Source: Gemmatimonadota bacterium (GTDB taxonomy: Bacteria; Gemmatimonadota; Gemmatimonadetes; Longimicrobiales; Gaopeijiaceae). Taken from it: a stretch of DNA of 64,000 nt. The stretch covers positions 108,518 through 172,517 of the forward strand of contig JBBEBG010000026.1 of assembly GCA_040882465.1 (NCBI GenBank), read 5' to 3'. Shown piece after piece: positions 9,452-18,742 of the stretch. How positions within the stretch are numbered: the stretch's first letter is position 1; each line of letters starts with the position of its first letter. The notes below the pieces were generated by a model. The model saw nothing but the letters and a program-made list of their open reading frames with translations, did no database searches and was not told the DNA's origin. A program made the translations under genes and the position numbers.

Positions 9452-10393
9452 TCAGGGAAGCTTCTCGTCGTCGTCCTCGGCCGGCGCCCGGGTGCCGGGG
9501 CCGGCTAGGACCTCGCGGTAGTGCCTGGCGGCTTCGCGAAGGCGCGCCTCGGTCATCGCGTGACTGGCGGCATGAAAGGTGGGTCCCACGCCCGTCCGAA
9601 TGCCGGTCTGGAAGTGGGTCCCGGGGATCTGCCGCGCCGGCACCGCACGCACGAGACGGCGCGCGAAGTCCCTCCCGCGGCCCTCTGGTACGGCGACCAC
9701 GAATTCGTCCCCTCCGGCCCGGAAGAGTCCCCTGGCATCGATCCGCATCTCACCTGCTACGCGCCCGATCATCGAGGCGACCATGCGAATCAGGCGATTC
9801 CTCGCCTAGTGGCCTCCGGTATCGTTTACCGCCTTGAGGCCGATGAAGTCCGCGGTGACGATGTCCACTTGCGGATCGTCGTCCAGCCGGTTTCGCGCCC
9901 TGGACCAGGCATATGCGTTGGCGAGCCCGGTGAGTGCGTCCTCGGGGAGCGTTCGAAGGCGTTCCCATCGCTCCGGATCGATCGCCTCCGCCAGGCGGCG
10001 GCGCAGGTTCCGGAGCGGCCGCTCGCGCAGCGGAATCGCGAAGAAGAAATAGGCGGCGTGCGCGTCCGCCGCCGAGTTGTTCGGCGCCGAGGCCTCCCTC
10101 CTTGAATGGCTGCCGGGATTGCGCGCCCGTGTCAGTCGCTCGGTGGCCGTCCGAACCAAGGCTGCGAGCTTCGTGACGAGGCCGGGAGGAGGCGCGGACG
10201 GAATCTCCATGAGAACCGTCGGCGAAGGAGCGGATCCCGCGAGCTCTCTCCGGGCGGCGCGCCGTCGCGGTGGGACTGGATCGGTCGCGGGTGGCGAGTC
10301 GCCGACCGATCCGCGCGGACGGGCTTCCTCCACCCCGGCGGCGGGGCCGGGAATCCGATCCTTCGACTCCGTTGGCGGATCGGTCGGTTGCAT
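9452..10393 (-). pseudogene. GGDEF-domain gene interrupted by an in-frame TAG
   Basis: Two reading-frame pieces in the same frame encode one GGDEF (diguanylate cyclase-type) domain. The upstream piece ends with DALTGLANAYAWSRARN..., IGLKAVNDTGGH and then a TAG at 9806-9808. The downstream piece continues with ARNRLIRMVASMIGRV and the signature RAGGDEFVVAV. The conserved alignment (ND.xGHxxGNxLL, then GGDEF) passes straight across the stop with no frameshift, so one base change explains it. The start is placed at ATG 10393, downstream of a terminator. The N-terminal part is proline- and arginine-rich with no recognisable domain. The GGDEF motif is intact, but the DxLTGLxNR and FKxxND regions are divergent, so activity would be doubtful even if full length. 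Sequencing error, nonsense decay or amber readthrough are all possible. Confidence 0.7.
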
Positions 10394-10526
10394 GCTCGCC
10401 CAGGGCGGCGGTGAAAGATGGTCCTTCGGCCCGGGGGTCGTCCCCGTGGACTGCAAGAGTCGTACCTCGCTCGTCCCCGTTTGAGACTCGTCCAACAAGG
10501 GCGTCACAAAATGAATGCCCGGACTC

Positions 10527-11177
10527 TCAGATCTTGGAGAAGTGGATCGGAGCGGCGCGATTTTCCCGCCATGGGGAACCCCTTGGGGCCGGACCGCCAC
10601 GCCGGAGTCCCGGGAGGAGTGTTTCAGGACCCGAGGGCGAAAAAGAAGGGGGGGAGCCGGCGGGCTCCCCCACTTCGAAACTCCGCGCGGCGCCGGGCCG
10701 TGGGCCGCTTGGAGAACGTTTCCCCCGAGCGGTCCAGTCCGAGGCTGGAACCACCATGATCGCCGCCTGTCCGGCCTCGTCGCTCGGCAGCTCGGTTTCA
10801 CCGGCGGGAATGCGGTTCAGCCTGAGCATGTACGCGACGATGTCCGTGTACTCCTGGCGGGTGAGCCTCCCGGGCGAGTCGTAGGGCATGGTCATGCGAA
10901 TGCTCTCGACGAAGTCGCCGATCGGCCGCCCGGACCGGACGCTCAACAACATCGGATTGGCCCATTCGTTCTGGGAATGGCAACCGAAGCAGTTCGCCTG
11001 AGCCGTTCGTTGTCCCCGATCGGCCTGGGCGGTCGTGAACACGCCGTCCATGATCGTGACGCCCCCGGCCACCTCGTCCACGGGGGCGGGCCCGGCGGTC
11101 TGTGCCGATCCGGAGGTCGTGGAACAGCCCGCCATCAGGAGCGCGCCAACCCAGAACAACCCAATCGTGGATCTCAT
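10527..11177 (-). CDS. c-type cytochrome lipoprotein with an anomalous C-terminus
   Basis: A 216-aa ORF whose first about 145 residues are a small exported c-type cytochrome. The lipobox LLMAGC indicates a lipid-anchored protein; the heme site is NCFGCHS (CxxCH, near residue 66), and the sixth-ligand Met probably lies in RMTMPYDSPG. The segment EYTDIVAYMLRLNRIPAGETELP is typical of class I cytochromes of this kind. SD AAGGG precedes the ATG by 8 nt. From about residue 145 the sequence becomes Pro/Arg/Gly-rich and unlike a cytochrome, and the reading frame runs through a rho-independent terminator at 10640-10671 to a stop at 10527. The natural end of the protein is uncertain. Confidence 0.78.
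   Translation of the reverse strand: MRSTIGLFWVGALLMAGCSTTSGSAQTAGPAPVDEVAGGVTIMDGVFTTAQADRGQRTAQANCFGCHSQNEWANPMLLSVRSGRPIGDFVESIRMTMPYDSPGRLTRQEYTDIVAYMLRLNRIPAGETELPSDEAGQAAIMVVPASDWTARGKRSPSGPRPGAARSFEVGEPAGSPPSFSPSGPETLLPGLRRGGPAPRGSPWRENRAAPIHFSKI
10640..10671 (-). terminator. Rho-independent terminator inside the cytochrome reading frame
   Basis: On the minus strand GGGGGAGCC-CGCC-GGCTCCCCC is a perfect 9-bp stem with a 4-nt loop, followed by CCTTCTTTTT. This is a textbook intrinsic terminator for the cytochrome gene, yet the cytochrome frame has no stop before it. Confidence 0.8.
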
Positions 11178-11288
11178 GATTTTTTCCCTTGTTGGTTCCC
11201 CGCTGTCCTTCTGGTTCGAAACGGGCAGCCTCCCGGCACCCTCCCCTGGTGACGCGCAGGGTTGCGGACGGTAAATCGTTCGTCCGTG

Positions 11289-13679
11289 TCAGTCAACCCG
11301 GATTCCGGCCTCACCGATCGTAGTACCCGCGAGATGGAGCCAAGTCTCGACCACGGTGTCCGGGTTGAGCGAAACGCTGTCGATTCCCTCGTCGAGGAGC
11401 CACTTCGCGAGGTCTGGGTGGTCGGACGGGCCCTGTCCGCAGATCCCGACGTACTTCCCCTTCCGCCGACACGCCTGGATCGCCATGGAGAGCAATGCCA
11501 GAACGGCAGGATCCCGCTCATCAAAAAGATGCGAGAGCAGCCCCGAGTCCCGGTCCAGACCCAGGGTGAGCTGGGTCAGATCGTTCGAGCCGATTGAAAA
11601 GCCGTCGAAGTATTCCAGGAAATCGTCCGCCAGCAGGGCGTTTGAGGGAAGCTCGCACATCATGATGAGCTTGAGCCCCCGCTCTCCCCGCCGGAGCCCC
11701 TTTTCCGCGAGGAGCTCGGTGACCTTTTTCGCCTCTCCCAGAGTGCGGAGGAAGGGAATCATCACCTGTACGTTGTCGAGTCCCATTTCCTCGCGAACCT
11801 TCTTGAGCGCACGCACCTCCAACTCGAAGCAGTCCCGGAACTCATCCGAGATGTAACGCGCCGCGCCACGGAATCCGAGCATCGGGTTCTCCTCTTCGGG
11901 CTCGTACTTCGCGCCCCCGAGGAGATTCGCGTATTCATTCGACTTGAAGTCGGACATCCGGACGATGACGGGTTCCGGCGCGAAAGCGGCGGCGAGGGTG
12001 CTGATCCCTTCAGCCAGCTTGTCCACGTAGTAGCTGACCGGATCCGGGTATCCGGCCGTAAGCTCCAGGATCGTCGCCTTCAGATCGTCCGTCTGATCGT
12101 CCAGGTTGATCAAGGCCTTGGGGTGAACGCCGATCATCCGATTGATGATGAACTCGAGGCGGGCGAGCCCGATTCCTCGATTCGGGATGCTGGCGAAGTC
12201 GAAGGCGCGGTCCGGATTCCCGACGTTCATCATGATGTCGAGCGGGATGTCGGGCATCGCGTCGAGGCTGAGCTCCTGCCGGTCGAAGTCGAGCTCCCCG
12301 TCATAGATGTACCCCGTGTCCCCTTCCGCGCAGGAGACGGTCACCCCCTGCCCGTCGGGGATCTCCTCCGTCGCGTGTCCGCATCCGACCACGGCGGGAA
12401 TCCCGAGCTCCCGCGCGATGATGGCGGCATGACAGGTCCGCCCCCCGCGGTTTGTGACAATGGCGGAAGCCCGCTTCATCACCGGTTCCCAGTCCGGGTC
12501 CGTCATGTCGGCGACCAGAACGTCGCCGTCCCGAACCCGCTTCATCTCGGAGATCTTCTTGACGATCCTCGCCGGTCCGGCGCCGATACGCTGACCGATC
12601 GCCCGACCTTCGATGATGACCTTGCCGCGGGTCCTGAGCGTGTAGCGCTCGACGAACTGGCCCGGGCGACTCTTCACCGTCTCCGGGCGCGCCTGGAGGA
12701 TATAGAGCGTTCCATCCTCCCCGTCCTTCCCCCATTCGATGTCCATCGGTCGCCCGTAGTGGCGCTCGATGGTGACCGCCTGGCGGGCAAGCTCGATCAG
12801 ATCTTCGTCGGTAAGCGAGAAGCGGCGGCGATCTTCCGGGGAAACCGGCACCGTCCGAACCGACTTTCCATCGAAGTCCGCGTCGGCGTAAATGAGCTTC
12901 TCGAGCTTGGTCCCCATCGTCCGGCGAAGAATCGGGAGATCTCCTCTTTCCAGTGCGGGTTTGTAGAGGTAGAACTCGTCGGGGTTGACCGAGCCTTGGA
13001 CCAGGAGCTCCCCCAATCCGTACGTCGCGGTGATGAAGACGACGTCGGGAAATCCCGACTCCGTGTCGAGAGTGAACAGCACGCCGCTCGCCCCGAGATC
13101 GGATCGGACCATCCGCTGCACCGCGGCCGAAAGCGCCACCTCCGAGTGCTCGAAGCCATGATGCACGCGGTAGGAGATCGCGCGGTCGTTGAAGAGCGAC
13201 GCAAAGACTTCGTGCACGGCCTTCAGGACCGCGTCCACTCCCCTCACGTTCAGGAAAGTCTCCTGCTGGCCCGCGAAGGAGGCTTCAGGAAGGTCTTCCG
13301 CCGTGGCCGACGAACGAACCGCGACGGAGTGCTCCGTTCCGTCGCCGTGCATCTTGGCGTAGAATTCCTTGATCTCACGCTCGATCTTGCCGGGGAGGGG
13401 GGCGGCGAGAATCCACTGGCGGATCTCCTGGCCCGTGGCCGCTAGAGCCTCGACATCGGAGGCGTCGAGGGCGTCGAGGGCCGCATGAATGCGGTCCGCG
13501 AGGCCGTCCTGCCCGAGAAAGTCCCGGTACGCCTCGGCGGTCGTGGCGAAACCGCCGGGAACGCGGATGCCGAGCTCCGAGAGTTGGCTGATCATCTCGC
13601 CAAGGGAGGCGTTTTTCCCGCCCACGCGTTCGAGATCGTTCATCCCGAGCGTCGCGAGGTCCACGACATAGGCACTCAC
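11289..13679 (-). CDS. ppsA: Phosphoenolpyruvate synthase
   Basis: A 796-aa enzyme that makes phosphoenolpyruvate from pyruvate and ATP for gluconeogenesis. The domain order is canonical: N-terminal ATP-grasp nucleotide-binding domain ([39 protein letters not shown]), swivelling phosphohistidine domain with [21 protein letters not shown] around residue 415 (catalytic His), and C-terminal TIM barrel with [41 protein letters not shown] and [15 protein letters not shown] start. It is divergent from ppsR, whose start lies only 26 bp away, and TAGAAT in that gap could serve as its -10 box. The pairing with ppsR implies control by phosphorylation of the Thr next to the catalytic His. Confidence 0.97.
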   Translation of the reverse strand: MSAYVVDLATLGMNDLERVGGKNASLGEMISQLSELGIRVPGGFATTAEAYRDFLGQDGLADRIHAALDALDASDVEALAATGQEIRQWILAAPLPGKIEREIKEFYAKMHGDGTEHSVAVRSSATAEDLPEASFAGQQETFLNVRGVDAVLKAVHEVFASLFNDRAISYRVHHGFEHSEVALSAAVQRMVRSDLGASGVLFTLDTESGFPDVVFITATYGLGELLVQGSVNPDEFYLYKPALERGDLPILRRTMGTKLEKLIYADADFDGKSVRTVPVSPEDRRRFSLTDEDLIELARQAVTIERHYGRPMDIEWGKDGEDGTLYILQARPETVKSRPGQFVERYTLRTRGKVIIEGRAIGQRIGAGPARIVKKISEMKRVRDGDVLVADMTDPDWEPVMKRASAIVTNRGGRTCHAAIIARELGIPAVVGCGHATEEIPDGQGVTVSCAEGDTGYIYDGELDFDRQELSLDAMPDIPLDIMMNVGNPDRAFDFASIPNRGIGLARLEFIINRMIGVHPKALINLDDQTDDLKATILELTAGYPDPVSYYVDKLAEGISTLAAAFAPEPVIVRMSDFKSNEYANLLGGAKYEPEEENPMLGFRGAARYISDEFRDCFELEVRALKKVREEMGLDNVQVMIPFLRTLGEAKKVTELLAEKGLRRGERGLKLIMMCELPSNALLADDFLEYFDGFSIGSNDLTQLTLGLDRDSGLLSHLFDERDPAVLALLSMAIQACRRKGKYVGICGQGPSDHPDLAKWLLDEGIDSVSLNPDTVVETWLHLAGTTIGEAGIRVD

Positions 13680-13705
13680 GATTCCGGTCGCTTCCTCTTT
13701 ATTCT

Positions 13706-14560
13706 ATGAGTGACGCACAACCGAACGACGCACCGAGGCCCAGCGTGCGGCCAGTGTTTTTCGTCTCGGATCGGACGGGAATCACGGCCGAGACGCTCGG
13801 TCACAGCCTTCTCACGCAGTTTAATGGGATCGAGTTCCAGCGGGTAACGGTGCCATTCATCGACAATGCTGACAAGGCCCGGGAAATGGTCGTGCGCATC
13901 AACGAGGCCACGCGCGCGTCGGGAGTTCAGACGCTCGTTTTCAGCTCCTTCGTGGACGATGAGGTTCGTGAGATCATCGAGACGGCGGACTGCCTGTGCC
14001 TCGACTTCTTCGACGCATTCATCGGGCCGCTGGAGAGAGAGCTCGATGTGCGCTCTGCACATGCCGCCGGCCGCGCGCATGGAATGCAGGACCACGATGA
14101 CTATACGCGGCGTATCGACGCGATGAACTTCTCGCTCGCGAACGACGACGGAGTGAACACCAGAAACTATGGAAGCGCGGAAGTGGTCCTGATCGGGGTG
14201 TCCCGTTCCGGGAAGACGCCGACCTGTCTCTACCTCGCACTCCACTACGGGATCCACGCGGCAAACTGCCCCCTGACGGAGGACGATCTGGAGGACGGGA
14301 AGCTGCCGCCGGCCCTCGCCAAGCACCGCGAGCGGCTCTTCGGCCTCACGATCGATCCCGTCCGCCTCAAGGGGATCCGGCAGGAAAGGCGCCCCGACAG
14401 CCGGTACTCTTCAACCCGACAGGTGAACTTCGAGGTGAAGGAGGCGGAGGCGATGTTCCGACGATACGAAATCCCCTTCTACAACACGACGAACGCCTCC
14501 GTGGAAGAGATCGCCACCACCGTGATTCAGAAGGCGGGCCTCCGCCGCCGCCTCCTATGA
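13706..14560 (+). CDS. ppsR: PEP synthase regulatory protein (DUF299 kinase/pyrophosphorylase)
   Basis: A 284-aa bifunctional enzyme that inactivates PEP synthase by ADP-dependent threonine phosphorylation and reactivates it by Pi-dependent dephosphorylation. Family features are VFFVSDRTGITAETLGHSLL at the N-terminus, the P-loop GVSRSGKTPTCLYLA (about residues 153-167), and the C-terminal YSSTRQVNFEVKEAEAMFRRYEIPFYNTTNASVEEIA. Residues 1-13 are an extra polar extension. No SD is visible before the ATG. The divergent arrangement with ppsA supports the PEP-synthase rather than the pyruvate-phosphate-dikinase regulator. It overlaps the MarR gene by ATGA. Confidence 0.95.
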   Translation: MSDAQPNDAPRPSVRPVFFVSDRTGITAETLGHSLLTQFNGIEFQRVTVPFIDNADKAREMVVRINEATRASGVQTLVFSSFVDDEVREIIETADCLCLDFFDAFIGPLERELDVRSAHAAGRAHGMQDHDDYTRRIDAMNFSLANDDGVNTRNYGSAEVVLIGVSRSGKTPTCLYLALHYGIHAANCPLTEDDLEDGKLPPALAKHRERLFGLTIDPVRLKGIRQERRPDSRYSSTRQVNFEVKEAEAMFRRYEIPFYNTTNASVEEIATTVIQKAGLRRRLL

Positions 14561-15153
14561 TGGACGAGACGAACCGCCCCCATCCGGGCTCCCCCGCCCA
14601 GAGCCCCTTCAGTCAGGAGCCTCCGCCCGGCTCGGTGGACTCCGAGTTCGAGACGCCCCTCAAGCTCTTCACGGTCCTGTCTCGGGCCCATGCGACTCTG
14701 CATGCGCGCGCCGCGGAAGACATCGGACGTCATGAGATCACCGCCACCGAGTTCTCGGTGCTCGAGACGCTCTACCACAAGGGTCCCCTCCTCCATGGTG
14801 CGATCGGGGAGAAGATCCTCGTCTCGAGCGGGGGGATCACCTATCTCGTGGATCGGCTGGAGGCCCGGGGGCTCCTCGAACGCCGCGAGTGCCCGGGGGA
14901 CCGGCGCGCGCGCTACGTGGCGCTCACGGCCGAGGGAGTGGAGCTGATGGACCGCATCTTCCCTGAACACGCGCGCGCGTTGGCCGACGCCATGGCCGCC
15001 CTTACCGCGGACGAGCAGGTTCGGCTGACGCAGCTTCTCCGCACCCTCGGAAAGGGCGCAAGCGATCCCCCGAATGCGGGCGACCCGATCGCCCCGGGCC
15101 AGACTTCGGCCGGCCCGACCCCCCTCAGGGGATCTCGACCCGCGCGCGAGTGA
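14557..15153 (+). CDS. MarR-family transcriptional regulator
   Basis: A 198-aa winged-helix regulator. The central part follows the MarR fold: helix-rich dimerisation segment (residues about 30-60), then TATEFSVLETLYHKGPLLHGAIGEKILVSSGGITYLVDRLEARGLLERRECPGDRRARYVALTAEG, split here as the recognition helix (SSGGITYLVDRLEARGLL) and the wing (CPGDRRARYVALT). Flanks of about 30 residues at the N-terminus and about 40 at the C-terminus are low-complexity. It overlaps ppsR by ATGA and lies upstream of a YceI gene, a pairing often seen with MarR proteins, so it may control yceI through the inverted repeat at 15239-15253. The effector is unknown. Confidence 0.88.
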   Translation: MMDETNRPHPGSPAQSPFSQEPPPGSVDSEFETPLKLFTVLSRAHATLHARAAEDIGRHEITATEFSVLETLYHKGPLLHGAIGEKILVSSGGITYLVDRLEARGLLERRECPGDRRARYVALTAEGVELMDRIFPEHARALADAMAALTADEQVRLTQLLRTLGKGASDPPNAGDPIAPGQTSAGPTPLRGSRPARE

Positions 15154-15238
15154 CCCACCCCTGGCCCGGAGCGAGACGTTCGGGCCCGGAATCGACGATC
15201 AGGAGATTCGCTTGCTTGTTCCGCGAACCTTCATTATA

Positions 15239-15253
15239 TTAGTTTTGTCCTAA
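15239..15253. promoter_or_regulatory. Inverted repeat upstream of yceI (possible MarR operator)
   Basis: TTAG-N7-CTAA within an AT-rich patch (TATATTAGTTTTGTCCTAAATGA) that stands out from the GC-rich surroundings, 110 bp before the yceI start and just after the MarR gene. Size and position suit a MarR dimer, but the arms are only 4 bp. Confidence 0.35.
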
Positions 15254-15362
15254 ATGATTCAGTAATGAGATAAATGCCGGTGCGATCAATCCGGTCCGGG
15301 GCCCTGAACGGCCAATTGTCTCACCGCGTGACTTCACGATTCAGAGAAAAATGGGGGAGAAC

Positions 15363-15926
15363 ATGGCAACGAGCAGCCAAGGGGTCACCGAACAGGTTCG
15401 GGTCTGGAACATCGACCCCGCGCACACCCAGGTGGAGTTCGGCGTCCGGCACCTCATGTTATCTACGGTCAAGGGGCGTTTCCCCGGTGTCGCGGGGACG
15501 GTCCGGCTCGACCAGGATGACCCGTCCCGCTCCTCGGTGAAGGTCGAGATCGACGCTTCGTCCATCGACACTCGAAACGCGGACCGGGACGCCCACCTCA
15601 GGAGCGGGGACTTTTTCGACGTCGAGAACCACCCGACGATCCGCTTTGAGAGCCGAGAGGTCGAAATCTCGGACGACCGGTACCGCGTCGGGGGAGAGCT
15701 GACGATCCGCGGCGTGAGTCGCCCGGTCGTCCTTCGCGTCGAACGCCTCGGAGAAGTCGTGGATCCGTGGGGATACGAGCGGATCGGATTCCACGCCGAA
15801 ACGCGCATCAACCGGAAGGACTTCGGGTTGACGTGGAACCAGCTGCTCGAGGCGGGTGGCGTCACCGTTGGCGAGGAGGTCCAGATCTCCCTCGACATTC
15901 AGGCGGTCGCGGGCGAGGAGGCGTAA
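15363..15926 (+). CDS. YceI-family protein
   Basis: A 187-aa lipocalin-like YceI-domain protein. The family binds polyprenoid-type lipids in a beta-barrel and is induced by stress or isoprenoid pathways. Conserved segments are WNIDPAHTQVEFGVRHLMLSTVKG, DASSIDTRNADRDAHLRSGDFFDVENHPTIRFES, GELTIRGVSRPVVL and GFHAETRINRKDFGLTWN. There is no signal peptide, so it is probably cytoplasmic, unlike E. coli YceI. I placed the start at the second ATG (15363), because GGGGGAG lies 5 nt before it; the first ATG (15351) is inside that SD. It is probably regulated by the upstream MarR protein. Confidence 0.92.
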   Translation: MATSSQGVTEQVRVWNIDPAHTQVEFGVRHLMLSTVKGRFPGVAGTVRLDQDDPSRSSVKVEIDASSIDTRNADRDAHLRSGDFFDVENHPTIRFESREVEISDDRYRVGGELTIRGVSRPVVLRVERLGEVVDPWGYERIGFHAETRINRKDFGLTWNQLLEAGGVTVGEEVQISLDIQAVAGEEA

Positions 15927-15957
15927 CCGCTCCGCGCCGCGAAGGTGGCTTCGCCGG

Positions 15958-16863
15958 CTAGAGGAGGGCTTCGATCCGGCGAAGCCGTTCTTCTGCCTTG
16001 CGAGGCTCGAGGTTGCTCAGGTAGATCTTTTCGATCCCGCGCTCGCGCAGCGCTTCGAGGCTCCGGGCGCATACGGCCTCGGGGGTGGCTCCACGCTCGA
16101 ACTCCTCTCTCAGCGCATCCGCGGGCACGGGAATGAACTTTCCCAGGCGTTCGAGAGTGCGCGGGCGTCCACTTCGGTAATAAAAGACCCCCACTAGGAT
16201 CGGGAGCGTCACCCCGCGCTCGGCCGCGGTCGCGAGGAAGCGCTCGAGGGGCTCGATTTCATGATGCGAGACGACCTGAGTGAGGACGTAGTCCGCGTAG
16301 AAATCGGGATCCAGGAGGAGATCCACCTGTTCGCCGGGATCCCGGAAGGGATTGACCCAGGCACCCAGGGCGAGATCAGGGACCTGCTCGCGGATGAGCC
16401 GGCGCAGATCCCTGGAGTGTGGAACGCAGCGGGCCGGGCCGACCGACCGGTCGCCGCCGGTCACGGTGAGGGCCCCCAGGCGGTGTGACGCGGCCCTCCT
16501 GGCGAAAAGGAGACAATACTCCAGCGAGTGTTTGCAGGTCAGAAAGGGGACCACGCGTGACAGATCGTGCCCGGCGCCGAGGTTGGACGTCAGGTGCTGA
16601 AGACTCTCCTCTTCCGGGTCGCCCACCGCGTCGTCGGTGAAGAGGACGAAACGGCCGGCACGAAGGAGCGCGCGCATGGCCTGATTCAGGTCGATCCATG
16701 CGTCCACCGAGCGGCCGCCGATCAGGCCGACCCGCGGTGGGCGCAACTCGACGGCCCGTAGCGGTCCGGGCGCCCGTAGCGCCTCCATGAACGGACCCCG
16801 CCCGGGCGCGTTGCCCGATCGCCCCGCGTCTCGCGTGGCTGGAGCGGGACGGTCAGCGACCAT
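15958..16863 (-). CDS. Methylenetetrahydrofolate reductase-like protein
   Basis: A 301-aa protein with the TIM-barrel outline of MTHFR: AVELRPPRVG at the first strand, the second-half segments VVPFLTCKHSLEYCLLFARRAASHRLGALTVTGGDRSVG and LGAWVNPFRDPGEQVDLLLDPDFYADYVLTQVVSHHEIEPLERFL, which mimic the folate-binding half and the Q-type strand. It diverges from the MTHFR fusion in the preceding gene and may have a different cofactor or pterin. The first 25 residues (PAPATRDAGRSG...) are probably a non-conserved extension. It is third in the metH operon, overlapping the previous gene by 11 bp. A methyl-transfer or folate-interconverting role is inferred from context; function unproven. Confidence 0.65.
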   Translation of the reverse strand: MVADRPAPATRDAGRSGNAPGRGPFMEALRAPGPLRAVELRPPRVGLIGGRSVDAWIDLNQAMRALLRAGRFVLFTDDAVGDPEEESLQHLTSNLGAGHDLSRVVPFLTCKHSLEYCLLFARRAASHRLGALTVTGGDRSVGPARCVPHSRDLRRLIREQVPDLALGAWVNPFRDPGEQVDLLLDPDFYADYVLTQVVSHHEIEPLERFLATAAERGVTLPILVGVFYYRSGRPRTLERLGKFIPVPADALREEFERGATPEAVCARSLEALRERGIEKIYLSNLEPRKAEERLRRIEALL

Positions 16864-18742
16864 GCGGCCCGATACCCGCCCGTCGGCGGGCTTCCTCCGC
16901 CAATTCGAGGGCGAGCTCCACGCCCCCGCGCGATCCGTTCACATGCACTCCCTGCACGTGGGGGAGGACGGCCTCCAGGACCTCGCTCAGAATCTTTCGA
17001 CCTTCGCTTACGGCCTCTTCCGCTCCCCGCGCCTCCGCGCCGGCCATCCGGCTCAGGATTTCCTGTGGCACCTGCACGCCCGGGACCTCCTGGGCGAGGT
17101 ACTCCGCGTCCCGAAGCGTCGCGAGCGGCCAGAGTCCTGCGAGGATCGGGATGCGCGGGGCACCCGCCCGCTCCAAGAAACGCAACAGGGCACCCGCGTC
17201 GAAAACGGGCTGCGTGATGGCGAAGTCGGCCCCGGCCTCGACCTTCCACCGGTATCGACTCGTCTCGCGTTCAAGGTCGGCGGCCCCCTGGTTCAGCGCC
17301 ACCCCCACCACGAACCGGGTGGGAGGTTCCACCGCGTGCCCGCCCGGGTCCACCCCGCGGTTCAGGTGGTGAAGAACGTTCGTCAGGCCGATCGAATCGA
17401 TGTCGAGGACCGATGTGTGGTCCGGATAGGGACCCGTCGGAGCGGGGTCGCCGCTCACCACGAGGACGTTCCGGATGCCGGCCGCCGCCGCGCCGAGAAA
17501 GTCCGAAATCATCCGAAGCATGTGGCGGTCCCGGCAGGTGTAGTGCACGACGATCTCGGCGTCCACCTGGCCGGCCAGCACGATCGCCGCGGGAATTACG
17601 CCCGCGCGCCTGAGCCCTCTCCCCGCATCCACGAGCGTCACCACGTCCACGCCGGCCGCCCGCGCCCGGCGTGCATCCGCGATGAGTCCCGAAAGATCCC
17701 ATCCCTGAGGGGGAAGCAGCTCGATGGACGCGACGAACTCCCCGGCCGCGAGCGCGCGCCCGAGCGGCGAGCGTTCCGCCAGGGGAACGGGGGAGGTGCC
17801 GGCCGCCACCTCCTGTGCGGGAAGGCGCGGGGCAGCGGCCCCCGCTGCGCGGACATGCCCGTCCGAAACCTCCGTTACCGAAACCGCGGCGCTAATCTCG
17901 CTAATGTGTGCGGGCGTGGTACCGCAGCACCCACCCACGACGCGGGCGCCCGCTTCGACCATGCGCCGCGCGTATCGGGCCATGTAGGAGGGGCTCGCCA
18001 GGTAGATCTTCCGGTCCCCGACGAGCCGCGGGAGCCCGGCGTTCGGCTGGGCGGAGAGTGGCACTTCCGTGACGCGGGCCATCCGCTCCACCGCATCGAG
18101 GATCTCCGCGGGTCCGACGGAGCAGTTCACCCCGATGACGTCCGCGCCCCATTCCTCGAGGCTGCGGGCCACGCTCTCCACGTCGGTCCCGTAGGAGGTG
18201 TTCCCTCCCTCCTCGATCGTCACCTGCGCGAAGACGGGGCGATCGCTCACCGACCGGACCGCCTTCAACGCCTGCTTGAGCTCGTTCAGATCCGAAAAGG
18301 TTTCGAGGAGAAAGCCGTCCACGTCGCCCTCGAGGAGCCCCGTCGCTTGCCGCCGGAAAAATCCCTCCGCTTCCGCTTCGGAGGTCGGGCCCCATGGCTC
18401 GATTCGGATCCCGAGGGGCCCGATCGCGCCGACGACTTTCGCGCGGCCCGCCGATGCCCTCCGGGCCAGGATCGCCGCCGCGCGGTTGATCTCCTCCGTC
18501 TTCTCCTCCAGCCCGAAACCGGAGAGCTTCACGGGATTCGCGCCGAAGGTGTTCGTTTCGATGATCTCCGCTCCGGCCTCCACATATTCCCTGTGGATTC
18601 CTTCCACGAGTTCCGGTTCGGTCAGATTCAACTCGTCGTAACAGACGTTGACGAACACGCCTCGCTCGTAAAGCAGGGTGCCGATCGCCCCATCGAGCAG
18701 ATGGACGGCGCCGTCCCGGATCAGGTCTCGCAACGTTTTCAC
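16853..18742 (-). CDS. Bifunctional homocysteine S-methyltransferase / methylenetetrahydrofolate reductase
   Basis: A 629-aa fusion. Residues 1-300 are a BHMT/MetH-type homocysteine-binding barrel: [48 protein letters not shown] and the zinc-cysteine motif [14 protein letters not shown], with a third Cys at NCSVG. Residues about 345-629 are an MTHFR-type flavin barrel: [52 protein letters not shown] and [16 protein letters not shown]. It resembles B. subtilis YitJ. Start: GTG at 18742, overlapping the metH stop (GTGA) and preceded by AAAGGAGGGAG, so it is coupled to metH. It provides methyl groups at the folate level (MTHFR half) and may itself methylate homocysteine. Confidence 0.9.
   Translation of the reverse strand: MKTLRDLIRDGAVHLLDGAIGTLLYERGVFVNVCYDELNLTEPELVEGIHREYVEAGAEIIETNTFGANPVKLSGFGLEEKTEEINRAAAILARRASAGRAKVVGAIGPLGIRIEPWGPTSEAEAEGFFRRQATGLLEGDVDGFLLETFSDLNELKQALKAVRSVSDRPVFAQVTIEEGGNTSYGTDVESVARSLEEWGADVIGVNCSVGPAEILDAVERMARVTEVPLSAQPNAGLPRLVGDRKIYLASPSYMARYARRMVEAGARVVGGCCGTTPAHISEISAAVSVTEVSDGHVRAAGAAAPRLPAQEVAAGTSPVPLAERSPLGRALAAGEFVASIELLPPQGWDLSGLIADARRARAAGVDVVTLVDAGRGLRRAGVIPAAIVLAGQVDAEIVVHYTCRDRHMLRMISDFLGAAAAGIRNVLVVSGDPAPTGPYPDHTSVLDIDSIGLTNVLHHLNRGVDPGGHAVEPPTRFVVGVALNQGAADLERETSRYRWKVEAGADFAITQPVFDAGALLRFLERAGAPRIPILAGLWPLATLRDAEYLAQEVPGVQVPQEILSRMAGAEARGAEEAVSEGRKILSEVLEAVLPHVQGVHVNGSRGGVELALELAEEARRRAGIGPHGR

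Noticed and set aside
10394-10801. N-terminal extension of the GGDEF frame
   Set aside because: It overlaps the cytochrome gene and the terminator; low-complexity Pro/Arg sequence. The start is placed at 10393.
12123-13445. Plus-strand 440-aa frame antisense to ppsA
   Set aside because: Low-complexity, Arg/Asp/His-rich, no SD and no homology pattern, whereas ppsA is complete.
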